From Orthonyx spaldingii (lineage: Eukaryota; Chordata; Aves; Passeriformes; Orthonychidae): 64,000 nt of DNA. Numbering within the stretch: the first letter of the stretch is position 1; each line of letters opens with the position of its first letter. The notes beneath the pieces were generated by a model. It worked only from the letters and a program-made list of their open reading frames with translations, had not been told where the DNA came from and did no database searches. A program made the translations under genes and the position numbers. The stretch covers positions 248,001 through 312,000 of the forward strand of contig VZTJ01000306.1 of the NCBI GenBank assembly GCA_013397795.1, in the 5' to 3' direction. Below are positions 40,720 through 54,100 of the stretch, in pieces.

Positions 40720-42200
40720 TATCTCTTACTTGTAGTGTATCATAAATGTCTCTAAATCAGAAGTATATCATAAGAATCCACAAATCAAACAATAGCTCCA
40801 AACACAGTAGTAAGTTATGCACCATAATTTATTATAATACAAACAAGTTTGTCAAACACAATATATTGTCTACTTATGAAAATATCAATATTCACAATTT
40901 AAATAGGTGATAGGTCCCACAATTTTATATACCAGCAACTCATCTAAAAAGTATTTTGTTCCTAGCTGTGGTCTTCAAGGACGTATACCTATAAGTAATT
41001 GTAAAACTGTCCATTCACAGCTTATTTTTTCTAATCGTAGATATTTGAAATACAAATTAGAGTACAAAAGACCATCTCCACAACAAAGATGGTTTTGTCT
41101 CCAGGATACTTCTTCCCTAAATAATGACGCTATATGTGCTTGGTTAAGTTTTCACTATTGGAAAATTAGGAGGTACGAATAACAGAGCAAGACATTGGCT
41201 AGTTAGCAACAGTCATTGCAAGATGCTTCACACAACCAAAAATAAGGCAAGTATTATCAGCAGCAGCTCCCATATGGCAGACTAAAAAGTCAAGGCTTTG
41301 TTATCCAAACTGGACTCCAAGAAGGCTTTGAATGTCTGCTGACAAGATACAGCTTGATCCAAAGCCCTCCTAAAATGATGGGGACTGGAAAAACCAACCA
41401 CAAAACCCACTAGCAACCTTCCCTTTGACTTCAAAGGGCTTTGGAAGCAAGCTTTTAAAGCCCTAAATTATCAGAAGTGAAATGACCAATCCACTGTACA
41501 TGAAAATTGCACCTTGTCATTTCTAAAACGATAGGAAAACGATTGTGAGTTTTCCCAAATAAGTTACATGAATTTAATGTGTTATTTTTCATAGGGGGAA
41601 AAAAAATACGCATGCAGAAAGATTTTTGTTTTTAAATATGGTAATTTACAAAAATACATTATCAGGACAGAAAAAATCAGATGACGCTGGTAGTTTGCAA
41701 GATAAACATTATGTTACAAAAATTAATAAGTCACAGCATGTGAATGGCAACATATGCCATGCACTTAACTGAATTCTTTTTAATAAATAAAAGCCCTAAA
41801 CATTCACTATTTTCTTTAAGATTACTATTATATTAAGTAGGATAGTGAACCTCTTGTATAAATAGTTTTTTTTCAATAGATACATTCTCAAAAATGAACG
41901 ACTTATCTATATAGATATTGCACTTCAGACTCATTCACGTTTAACTCAGACAAGCATTCCTCATAACAAATGTAGAATAAAAATAAATCATAAATACAGT
42001 GTTTTACTAAAATGAAACATACAGTACCTTTCCCATAAGGTAACTTTGGTTACTATCAACTGACAAAGACCAGAGGGAGGTTTCCAAGACAAGGGCAGGA
42101 AGGATGGCCACAAAACTGAATTTCTGTAAAACACTGTAAGGGGACCAATAACTTTAACCTTGTCATGACAAATACAGCAAGGCTGAGCATCCCTTTCACA
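40720..42200 (-). other. AT-rich block downstream of GPR139, possible distal 3' UTR or conserved element
   Basis: This block is clearly richer in A and T than the DNA on either side and holds no coding frame of note. In the GPR139 direction it begins about 2 kb after the stop codon. Minus-strand AATAAA signals occur at 42202-42207, just before the block, and at 40828-40833, near its far end. A 3' UTR reaching 40.8 kb would be about 3.4 kb long. It could equally be an unrelated conserved non-coding element. Nothing in the sequence alone decides between these. Confidence 0.3.
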
Positions 42201-44205
42201 CTTTATTATTGCAGAGGTGGAGCTTTGAGATCACAAGGACAAACAGCCAACAGACTGAGAGGCTCCTCATTTCTCTTTGGGGACATTTAACTGGATGCCA
42301 TCCTTTTGGTGGGTGAGGGTGGAAAGGGTCAGCTTTTGCTCTCAGCCCCCATCTCTCCAGACATGCTCTGGTCCTTGCTCTGTGTGGTCCCTGGCGTGCC
42401 TCAGCACCTCACAGAAAATTGCTGAGCAGTTCTGCCAGTGGTAGGGCCCTGGGCATCCCATCTCTGCTCCTGAGCGAGCCTGGATCCCCCCCGAGAACAC
42501 CCCTCCATGCCTTTGCCCTGGTTTTCATGGCCTGTGCCCTCTGCTGCCATTCCCTTCTGGGGAAGGTGAGCTCAGGTTTGGCGGGGTTGGCTCTTGCAGG
42601 GTGCACGTGCAGGGCATTGTGTAAACACCCCCTCTGTGGCAGAAGAGAACCAGGCTCTTGTTCCTGGCAGGGCTTCTGCCAGCTCGGCATTTCTTAGGGG
42701 GTTTGCACCAAAGCTGGGCCATCCGTGTGTTTTAGAGAGAAGCTTTCACCCTCTGATCCCACCATAGTGGGACTGACTGGATCCCTTCTCAGAGGGATCT
42801 CTGTGTTAGTTCCTGCTGCACCACGAGCTCCCTGCTGGCACTGGAGATGGGCACAGGCACGAACACAGCGTTGGCACCAAGCCACCACTGATCTGTGTGC
42901 ACTGGCCACGCTGGGCTCGTGTTCACCACACACCTTCACTGCCCTCACGCCAGTGAGGCTCCATGAAGTGCCCAAAGCAGAATAAAGAGACCACATGCTA
43001 AAATCTGAAAGGGAAAGAAATTAAATGCATTTTCAGCCTTCCTGTAAATCTTAGTTTCTACACTCAGCATTGATGGGATGCTGGGTTTTGAGTGTGAAGG
43101 AAGAGAAGCAAACCTCCTTCAAATAAGTGAACTACTTAGATCAGCTTAAACTAAGACTTTAATGTTTTTACTGCTGTTGGGTATTTAATGAATTTCTTTC
43201 ATAATTTTTTTTAACAATTAAATGGCAAATCTGCAATAGGATGGCATCATCCCTCAGGAGAAAATCTTAAATTGAGGTTTTTATATGTTAGTCCCTAAAG
43301 GCCTGAACATAGGGGATAACTGAGAATCTGTGCTGATTAAGAAGAAACTTTGTAGCAAAACTTGAAGGCTCTGATCACTCTGCTCACAGGAGCAGCTTGG
43401 GTGAGAGCTCTGCATCAGGCAGGACTTTGTTTCACCCTTGAAAGTTCTTAGACACCATGACTGAAATAGTTGGGGAAAGATGCTGCTTTTGTTCTCGGCT
43501 CTAGAAACACCGCTCCCTTAAGCTCCCCTGTCTCAGTCACATTCTTAAATAACAACTTAAAACACGCAAATATTGGCAGCTTGCAGGATTGCTTTCCATG
43601 CCAAGGCTGCAACAGGTACTGTATCAGTCCTCAAGCCTTGTTCAAATGAGCCAGAAACAGGCTTGTCACCATTTGTGTCTCACAGGCTGCCTCCTGCAAG
43701 GAGGTCTTGACAGCACAACTGTGTGTGGTGGCATTTCATGCCAGAACCCACACATAACTTTTGGCAAGTGCACGCTCCAGAAATGGCACCTTCCCCAGTA
43801 CACAAAAGCATCAATTTACTTTGCTGATAGCAAACTGATGGTCAAGTAAGGTTTTGTTGTGTTTTAAAAGGTTGTAATTAAACACTGCTGTGGCTTCGCC
43901 CCCTCTGATGACTTGGGATTGCACTGGTGTTGGGATGCAAAACGTTTGAGTGTGACTGAGCACTAAGACTTGAACTCTGAAGCATATTTAAAATGCTATA
44001 TAAGAGATGGAGGTGTTTGCCTTCTCACTTTTGCTCCTAAAATCAAGCGCTCCTGTTTCCTCCTGACAGTCTGATCTGCCCCTGGCCACCCAGGGAAATG
44101 AAATCAAATGACCTCTCTTCAAAACAGCCATTTCAGAAAATTACATCCTGAAGATGTAACCACTTGAAAAGAACTTGCATCCAGAAACTCCACCTATTGC
44201 CCTTT
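42201..44205 (-). other. Sequence immediately 3' of the GPR139 stop; no separate gene
   Basis: The stretch directly after the GPR139 stop codon presumably begins with its 3' UTR. It changes from AT-rich (43000-43400) to a more GC-rich part (42400-43000). A possible polyadenylation signal for the minus strand lies at 42202-42207. Open frames at 42409-42996 on both strands mirror each other in GC-rich DNA and have no recognisable product. Confidence 0.4.
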
Positions 44206-45170
<965 letters not shown>

Positions 45171-48100
45171 TTAAGATGTAACATTAGGTTTTCTGAGCAC
45201 TTGCTTGGAGTTGCTTAAGCACTTGGCAACATGACCACCTTATTGAAGTTCAAGAAACCTGAAGGAAAACACCCCAGTTGGGTCCCTCAGAGAAGCTGTT
45301 GCAATGACAAGAGCATGTGGCCCTGCTCTCAGCTGTGGAATCCACCCCCTGAGCAGGGGGTGCTGGGACTCCTGTCTCTGCACACAATGGGAGGGGTGGC
45401 AGGAGGAAAAAACCTCACACACACATTCTCTTATTTCCCACTTTGCTTTTTTCACTTTTTCATATAACAAGGGATAAATGAGAAGGGTAGTGAATATAAA
45501 GAACCCTTGCAGTACTTGAGAGATTTGCTGGAGCACTAAGGTGTAGCCAAATTTTAACTACTTTCTCTTGTTTACTAGAACTTACTGTGTAGTCTTGAAT
45601 TGAAAAAAAAATCCTGTTGTTCCTACCATGAGTTTGGCTAGAATGAGACAGACAAGATTGTTCCCACCAATCAGAAGCTGGTATCACTTGGCCAGAATAC
45701 CTGAAGAAGTGCTTAAAAATCAGAGGTCTGGTTTACTGTACAAGTGACTGCCAAATGTTTGTAGTTGATACTTTCCTAAGTGTTCTGTAAATCACCTCTT
45801 CTGTGCATTCAGTACTTCAAACGTTTCTGCCAGCTTTGATGGATTTCCCAAAACAAATCAACAATAACTGTAGAGATTCCTTTAAAACAGAGAAAAAGGA
45901 AGTTGCTGACGTGAAGGTAATGATGGCCTAGGACACATGTCCTGCAACTGAAAATGCTAATTTTTAAAAAAACTGTTTTCCTTGGCACTGAAAAACTTCC
46001 TCCTTCATGCATGCCTTCAAAGTCTGCTGTCTGAGAGCAGATTTCTGCCACCAGGGAAATGAACTGCAGCAGAGTGAATGATCTTGACTAACAGCCCTCA
46101 CCTATTTTTGTGTTAACTGAATGTATTAATTTTGCATCTTGGAAAAAAACCTAAACCAAACGTGACAATCAACTGACTCTTACCCTACATTAACAAAAAT
46201 GAAAAAAAGAAGCACGATCTTTCCAATGGTACTGTCTCAAATTGCCTTCAGGGGAATTTTCCCACTTCTGTCCTCCATTAACATGACTGCAACTGCATTG
46301 ATTTCAGCTCAGCGCAGACGTGGGAGACAAGGGGTGATATAGCCAGAACTGCTGTGTCATTTTTCACTTACTTGCTTAGAAATGCCTCTGCTGTGCCTGC
46401 TGATGAGCCCTGGAGGTGCAGTGAGTGATGTACTGCCAAGGAAATCCTCGAGCTGGAGTGTTTGTCATGGCTCTGCAGCCACTGCTGGTTTGGCCAGCCA
46501 GGCTGATTGGCTCAGCTTCACAGACACTGGATGTGACCCATGGGGTGCATCTTCTCTTTAAATCCTCTGGATTCGACTCATTCCCGTGGCAGCAGCTGGA
46601 GCCAGTGTGCAGCAAGGCAGTGGTCCCTGCTGGTACCTCTGGCCTGTCTGGCAGAGCAGCTCCTGCAGGGATGCTGAAGCCATGCAGTGCTCAGGTACAG
46701 CAGCCCTGCTCCTCACACTTCCCATCTATTGCAGGGGTCCTGCTCTTCCGTTCTAACCCCTCTCTGTTTTGCTGCAGGAGCAGATTTATGAGCAGTCCTT
46801 TGCACCCCGCCTCTCTCAGGGTTCCCAGCCGCAGCAGTAGCAGCTGGAACGCAAATTACTTATCTAAGGCCAGTGAGCCTTACTTGGTGAGCCAGATCAG
46901 AAAACTGACCTGACAAAGTAAATGTGAGCTCTACCCAATGCTTTCTGCAAGGGTTACTGGATCTTGTATTGGAAATGCTTTCCCTGGGATCACATTAGAG
47001 CTTTTCTCCTGCTGGATGATACCACACATAGTAACACCGTTTACTTTGTGAAAACAGAGACATACTGGGGTGCAGCAGAGAGCTGCCAGTATGACAGGCT
47101 CTTAGCACAGGGTTTGTGAGCATTTTTCCTGCTGCACACTGTACAGGGAAAGTGCAGATGAGCTACGGCTGCCTCACTCCTTCATCCATTTCCCAGCCAG
47201 TGTGAAGTTGGTCCTTGGTGCGTCCTCAAACAGCATCTAAAGCTCAGTAAAATGGGAAAGGGGAGGGCACACCACTCTGTGTGACCAACTGTGTCCTTGT
47301 GCCAGTGGCTCGGTAACTCCCGAGTGCCTCCTCAGTGTCCTGCTCTCCTGTGGGCAAAAATTACCCACTGTGGGTGAAAGGTGATGGAAGAGTATCTGTG
47401 GCCATATTTTCACCTTGCTGACACTAATTCTTGCACTGACATTGCAGTCTGTGATGAGAACTATGGCAGAGACGATGATGATGGAGATATAAAAATATCT
47501 GTGTCTGCTGTAACGAATGTAGAGCTACAGCTGCTGGATGGGTCAGCACCCCTAAATTACCCGCGATGGTACACTGCCCATTTCTTGCTGTGTATTTTCT
47601 AGATCCTAAGTGGTTAAGATCATTTGAATTTGAAAGAGATTGATCACTGTGCTGGGAGATGATTAGGGGATGACAGATGGGAATTTATGCCAGCGTCGCT
47701 TGCTGCAGTGCAGTATTCTGAATTTATAAATATCTGTTTGAGAACCAGGGCTTGACTGGGGACTAGCTGGCTGAAGCCTTGAGGTGCTGCTGGATTAGAA
47801 GCAACTGTACAAAATGGCAGTCTCAATTCTTTCCTTCCAGGCACGAGGGCACGAGACATTTGAGACAAAGCATCCGAAGGTCTCTGATACCCACCTTTGG
47901 TGCAGGCTGCTCCAAACACAGCAACCTTCTAATTCAGCCAGGCTTCCTCACAGGACACTTTCACCTCTCCTCTGACATATCTTCTGACTTTATCAGCTTC
48001 TGAGCACAAACTGCAGCACCAAAATTCATGCCACTCGAGGTCCTTTGTGTCCGAGAGGGATCTTCCTTTAGGAGTAACTTTGGTTCCCATGTGGATTTGG

Positions 48101-51100
48101 GTTTACTTCCCATACCAAAGCCATGCTGCCTCGGCTGCAGAGCCTGGGCAGTCTTCTGTGCCTCAAAGCAGTGCCAGCAGTGCCTAAGGGCACAGTTTTG
48201 CCCGCAGCTTCTCATTCCATGGATTACAGTCATCACTCAAATAGTGTCTAACAAGTGCCTTTGCAGGGGATTTGAAGAGCTCCTTTCACTGACTATTTTC
48301 ACTGCATGTGAGCTTAAGCAGGAGTGATTGTGTCTGTCTAAAGAAGAAATAGGCATAGTTCTGGGCTTTATTTGTAGGGTTTTTTTTAATTGAGAGCGCT
48401 TTGCACGTACACAGCAGCCTGTGCAGTCAAATGGCCTTTACAACACAAGCAGTAGTTCCCTGCACTGGGAACAAGGCTGGTTCTGTGGTTCAGCAGTTCA
48501 GCTTTATAAACTCCCTAAATGAAGTAGCCACGAGTGTCGCTTGCCGAGGGTGATAAACATTAGGTCACGGAATATAATGGACACCTTTTACCCAACACAG
48601 TTGTTGCTAGGATCCCCACAAATCATTGTGTAATGTATGAAACTTCCCTGCAGGCTTAGCAGTGGTCACCTGACTGGCACAGAGAGCGAGCTTACAAATG
48701 GGAAATTTTAAGTTGCCTCAGAAAATATGTCAGTAACACCTCCTTCTCAGATTTAGGAACTCCGAGAATATAAGTACAATATGCTAAAAATAAGTGGTGA
48801 GAAAAAGGGATGTTCTGGCTTGATGGGAATAGATGATTTCCTCTAAGCTGGGAGGCAATATTCAAATGTAAACAGGTTCTGTGTCCAGCACTCAGATCCA
48901 ACCACGGCTCCTAACACAGCTGCTCACCAACAGTTACCAGACTGGAGGTGAGGATGGCATTCAGCCCGTGTTTGGTGTGGGAGATCTCTGGAAGAGCTTA
49001 TGACAATCGGTGATTTCTGACAGAGGTGCTACATGACAGAAGTTATTAACAAAAAAAAAAAAGCCCAACCAAAAATGCTGTGGCAATGTAAATACATGTT
49101 TATTACTGATGTTGGCTATAGCTGGTTATGTGATCTTTTAAAATGACCTCTGGATGCTGTTTGCCCTTAAAGAAGATTGGGTAGGTCCACATTTTCCTCT
49201 TACAGCCAATATGGATCAAACCCAGCACTAGAGCAGATGGGGACAGACTGAACGGTGCTTCAGTTTGTTCTTCTATTATCATATCCTGAGTTCCTTCCTT
49301 AAACTGTTGTGACGCATAAAGAGATATTTTATAGAATATAATTAGAGCAATACAAGTTTGTCTTCCCGGGGAGTTCCTGTGAGGGTTGATTTTTGAAAAT
49401 AAATGGATTTATTTGTTGTTCAGCTGTCAAATAGCACACAGCAAGGCACCCCCACGAGGGAAGGGCTGTCAGCCTCTTCTGCTGGTGCCTGCATCATCTC
49501 CAGGGAATGGAGAGGGATATATGCAAAAAAAAAATGGGCATCATAAAAGCTATGACAGGCACAGATGCAGGATTGCTACTGGAGGAGGCTGCACATCTTG
49601 GAGGAAGGCTCTCGTGTGGCTTGTGCTTAGAAATCCCATGTGCAGGGACAGACCATGCCAGTTCTGAGGCTGAAAGAGAACCTGGTGGTAGAGGATGCCC
49701 AAGCTCCTGCCCAGGACAACCCAAACTCCCGTCTAGGTGCAGGAGACCGGGGTGGTTCCTGCCAGGGAAAACACAGCACGGCCTTGTGCTTACAAGTCAC
49801 AAGTGAATGAGAGAGTCAGTGCCAGAGGCCGGGTTCTGACAACGAAATCTGGCCTCTGGGGCCATTTTTCTCACTCACAGCATTTATTAGCTGAGATGGC
49901 TCTGGGGAAGGATGCAGTGAATGAGGTACTCTGCTCTGCAGCTGGCACTACCCATCAGTGGGTCACAGAGGCCAGAGAAGGATTTTCATCCAGCAAATGC
50001 ACTTCCTTGCTGTTGGAGGGCACAGACACAGCAAAGGCATGGAGATGCCAGTGGCTGATACTCCCTGTGAGCCTGGCCAGCCACTGAGGCTGGAGTGCAG
50101 TGCTTGTCTGGCAGAAAGGTGTAATTACACCGTGCTGCTTTTGGCTTTCCTAGAGCAGGGGAGTTTTCCTGGAGCAGGCTGTATAAAACATATAAAATAG
50201 GGCCATTTCTGCAGTATGAGAACAGCCCAGAAGGAACACTGGACTAGGATGTGGGGAGGTCTGGTTTGTGCTCACTGGGGACACACGTGTGCAAATGTGA
50301 CAGGGATCTGGTTCTCCTCTTGCCATCCTCACCCTCCCTGTCCACCTTTCCTGAGATGGGCCTATAGAGCAGAAAGTCTCTGATGACTCTCAGACATTCC
50401 TCCTGCCACTCCAAATCCTGTCTTAGAGGCACCCACACATAAGGACAAAAATGTCTAAAATGCACATCTCAAAGTCCAGCCTCACATCTTGTTACCAGAG
50501 CAGCAAATGCAAACTTTCCTTTCTAATGGAAACTGGTGCTGGGGTCAGAAAAAGTAATCTGCAAAATGATGAAGAAATCGTAAAAGTATTTGGTTATTCA
50601 TGCAACATATCTGGACAGACGGGGATTTTCAAGGCAATTTGGATGTCTCATTTGGCAGGTGTCTGGCTTCTAAGTGTGGGCTGTCAGTGCAGTGGAAGAG
50701 GTCTCAAGCTGAGTAACTCAAGCTCGAGGGTGACAAAACCATTCCACCCTTTCGATACCAAATGCCAAAGTACTGAGGCAGGTGCCAAAGGTGTTTCATG
50801 GGATGACTGGGATGGAGAGAGGATGTGATTTCATAAGGGCACTGCCATGGATTCTTTACTGAACATGAATAATTAAGAGGATTTTACCTTTGATTGTGGT
50901 TTTGCTAAAATAAACCAGTCTTTATGTCTTCCTAAAGCATTAGGTAATGCAATAGGAGCTCATGCTTGCAAACCCCATGGCCACGCTTTCTCAGAGACGA
51001 TGCCAATTTTACCCAATATGCAGGAAATGACAGACTTTGTAAAACCATTGCAGTTTGGCTTTATTCCCCCACGGAGAAAATACTGCGTCCCCACTAGATA

Positions 51101-54100
51101 TATCACTCCTTGGTGTGCTAGACAGGACATTGAAGAAAACACACTTGGAGTGAGAAATATCCCAGTCTGATGTAACTGACTGACAGGTGATTTGTCTTGA
51201 AACCAAAGGCAACCTCCAGAGCCCCTGTCCGTGCAGACAATACCCCACGTGATTGCAAAGATGGAGAGCTTTAATGACTGTACATTGCAGAGACTCTGTT
51301 TCAGGTGGTAGAAGGGAACAATTCCAGTGGAAAAGATGTTCAGTGTTACAATAGGCAAGCTTCTCTCCTCTTCCATGGATAAAGGGATAAAACTCTTTTT
51401 GGTCGTCTTCTGTACTGCTAATTCTGGTCCTGCTTGGCTGCCTCCATTCTCTCTGCACAACCACACTGGGGTCCTGGGGGGAACCCAACACCATCTTCTC
51501 CCATGAGGTCACCCCAAGAACAGCACCAAGGGCACTCCAGACATCGGAGTTTAGGATCTGCAAGTACATATCTGTATTCTGCAAAACGAAAACTGATTTG
51601 TGTGTAAGGTCTCCTGTGCTCAAGGCGTTAATTTGGTCTTTGTTTCCTTTTCTGGTGTCTCAAAGCTCCTGGGAAAAGAGATTACAGGCTCAAAAAGACC
51701 ACCTGAAACAGAAGGTGGAAGGGATGTGGACAGGGATGGCTTTGCAGCTGGCGTGTGGAAGCAGAGCACACACCCCACCAGGACATCTCCGCGGTGTTTG
51801 TTTGCCCACAGCGAACTTTGACGTGTGTGGATGAAGGGCTTCTCCTGCTGGCTTGTTGCTGCTGATTCACCCCCGTTTTACAGAAGGGAGCAGAAGGAGG
51901 ATGAGGAGGAGAGAACGAAGTAAGGGGGTGGATGAAGAACAGCAGGATATGAGACTGCCTAGTGCTTCTGAATGTTTTGACTTCTTAACAACTGGGGGCT
52001 CTGCATTACCCACCTGCCGTGAAAGCTGGCTGTGCTCTCTCTTTTGTGTCGTTGTCATTCCAAGGAAAAATGTACTTTGGAGTTTTTCCTTTCCAATCCA
52101 TTTTAGCAGCCTGCCATGCAAGGTTGTGCACTTCACAGTCTGCTGAGCCTCCCAAATATGGCACCTCAATATCATTACAGCCCTGACAGCGTTGTTTCCT
52201 ACTGACGTGGCAGAAGAAATCCAGAGTTAGCAATTGTACTCTGTCTAGTGGCATCCAGAAATGTACAATCAACTTCTCCACAATCCATGCATTAGCGTGG
52301 GTTCAGCCACGTGCTGTCTTTCAGGCTGCAACATTTTAGTGGCTACAGGCTCCAGATGTACTGACCAAACTAAATCACTCCCATCTGCACACCTTGCTGT
52401 CACCAGTTCTGTGCAGGAACAGAATGAATCTATCATTTTTCACAACGGTTCTTCTCTCCTTAAAGAACAAGCATTCACTTTACAATAGGAAATGACTCAT
52501 TTTAAGCATGTTAGCAGCAGTTTTGTTCCCCTCTATCCAGTACCACCACTGTAAATGAGCTGTAGTGCCCTTCAGTTGCTCCAGTAGACAAGCTAAAGTT
52601 CTGGCAATCTATTTGTTCCCTTTTAAGCAGGATGCAATGTACTGGCCTTGCATCCAATTCAGATTTTAAGTCAGAGAATATATGGTCTTTGAGTGAAAAG
52701 GGTGGTTGGATCAGGTCTCAGGAGGGTTTGGTTCTTATTCACTAATGAGCAACAGCAGAAGAGTGCTGCTTTTTCAAGGTCATAACTCTACATTGCAACA
52801 ACTCTCCCACTCATATTTTTGGATCTTCCTTTAGCACTTCTATTTTTCAGGTATGCTGCTTTGAGAAAGGCTATTTATTCAGTGTGTTGGAAATGCTGTC
52901 TTTAATCAGAAGCCTGTACTGCGATTGCAGAAGAATACACTAGGCAGCAGATGGCAGGAATCCAGAACAAGTCAGACACTTCTACAGTGCTGTGTGCTCT
53001 CTGTACACCCACCTCTGCCTGCTTGGGTATTTACCCCTGCTACACCCCGCGTGAGTCACCAACAAACATTGCTGCCCTTCCTGCTCGTGGTGCTAACTGG
53101 GTCCCAGCTCTGGGCACAGGGATGGCAGCACTCTCCAGGTCTCGTTCCCCCACACAGCTGAGGAGTGGAGGGAACATAGGTGGTCTCTTGTGCCAGGGGT
53201 GCTCAGCCCACCAACAGAACCTGCCTTGCCAGGATGATGAGCCAGGCATGCACATCTCCCAGAGAGCCTCCTTATTCCAAGCTTTACACGGGGAGAAGGC
53301 TCCAGAAGGATCAGGTCTCCATCCTTTCCGCTTGCCTGTGACTATACTGCAGTTTGCACGGACACAGTGCACCCATATGTCAATCCAACACCTTGCTGTG
53401 CAAGGACAGCCAATCTGTCATCTGTTAGGGCAAGGTCCATAACGTGTATCTCTCTCTTCACAGAGTGTTAAACCCGTTAGGCACCCCTGCTGAGCTGACA
53501 GCTTCCCCCAGGTCAGGACTGCAGCTTCTCTCCCTCCACATGGAGCCCTGTGAATGCACTCTGTGCTTGGCTGAGCTTCGAATGACCCGGGTTGTCCCCA
53601 GCTCCACGTCACCTTGTTCAGCAGCAGCTCTGACACGAACACTACCTGTTCACACCTTCCAGCTGGGAGCATCCAGGCATGTCCAGGCTGCTTTCCCAAG
53701 CTTGTGAAGCCCTGAATCTACATTTAGATCAGTGTGACCAGTTTAATGCAAAAGCCCAAAGATCAAATAAAAGAAACAGTTGTGGACCAGGCTCCTGAAG
53801 TTTGGAGTGGCACTTCCCTGGGGCATTGCTGTGAGTCTGTTGCCTCCTGGAGATGCTGTAAAGGTGCCGGGGCTGTGCCTGCGCTTTGTGTCACTAGGAT
53901 GCAATGATCCCTGGAGCCAAGGCACAGCCCAGGTAGGCAACTGAGTGGGGAGCAAAATGGAACCAACAATCCCACTGGGACTGGCTAAGAAAGTCAGATT
54001 TCACTCTGTCTCTCACACTGTCAGGAGGAGATGAGCCCTGGGAACCTGGATCAGGCCAGACCCTGACCTAGGAAATGCTGATGCGCTCTCCTTTCAGCAG

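Noticed and set aside
1..44205. Search for GPRC5B, the expected neighbour 3' of GPR139
   Set aside because: No frame resembles its large seven-helix exon or its C-terminus, so it must lie beyond the left edge if synteny holds.
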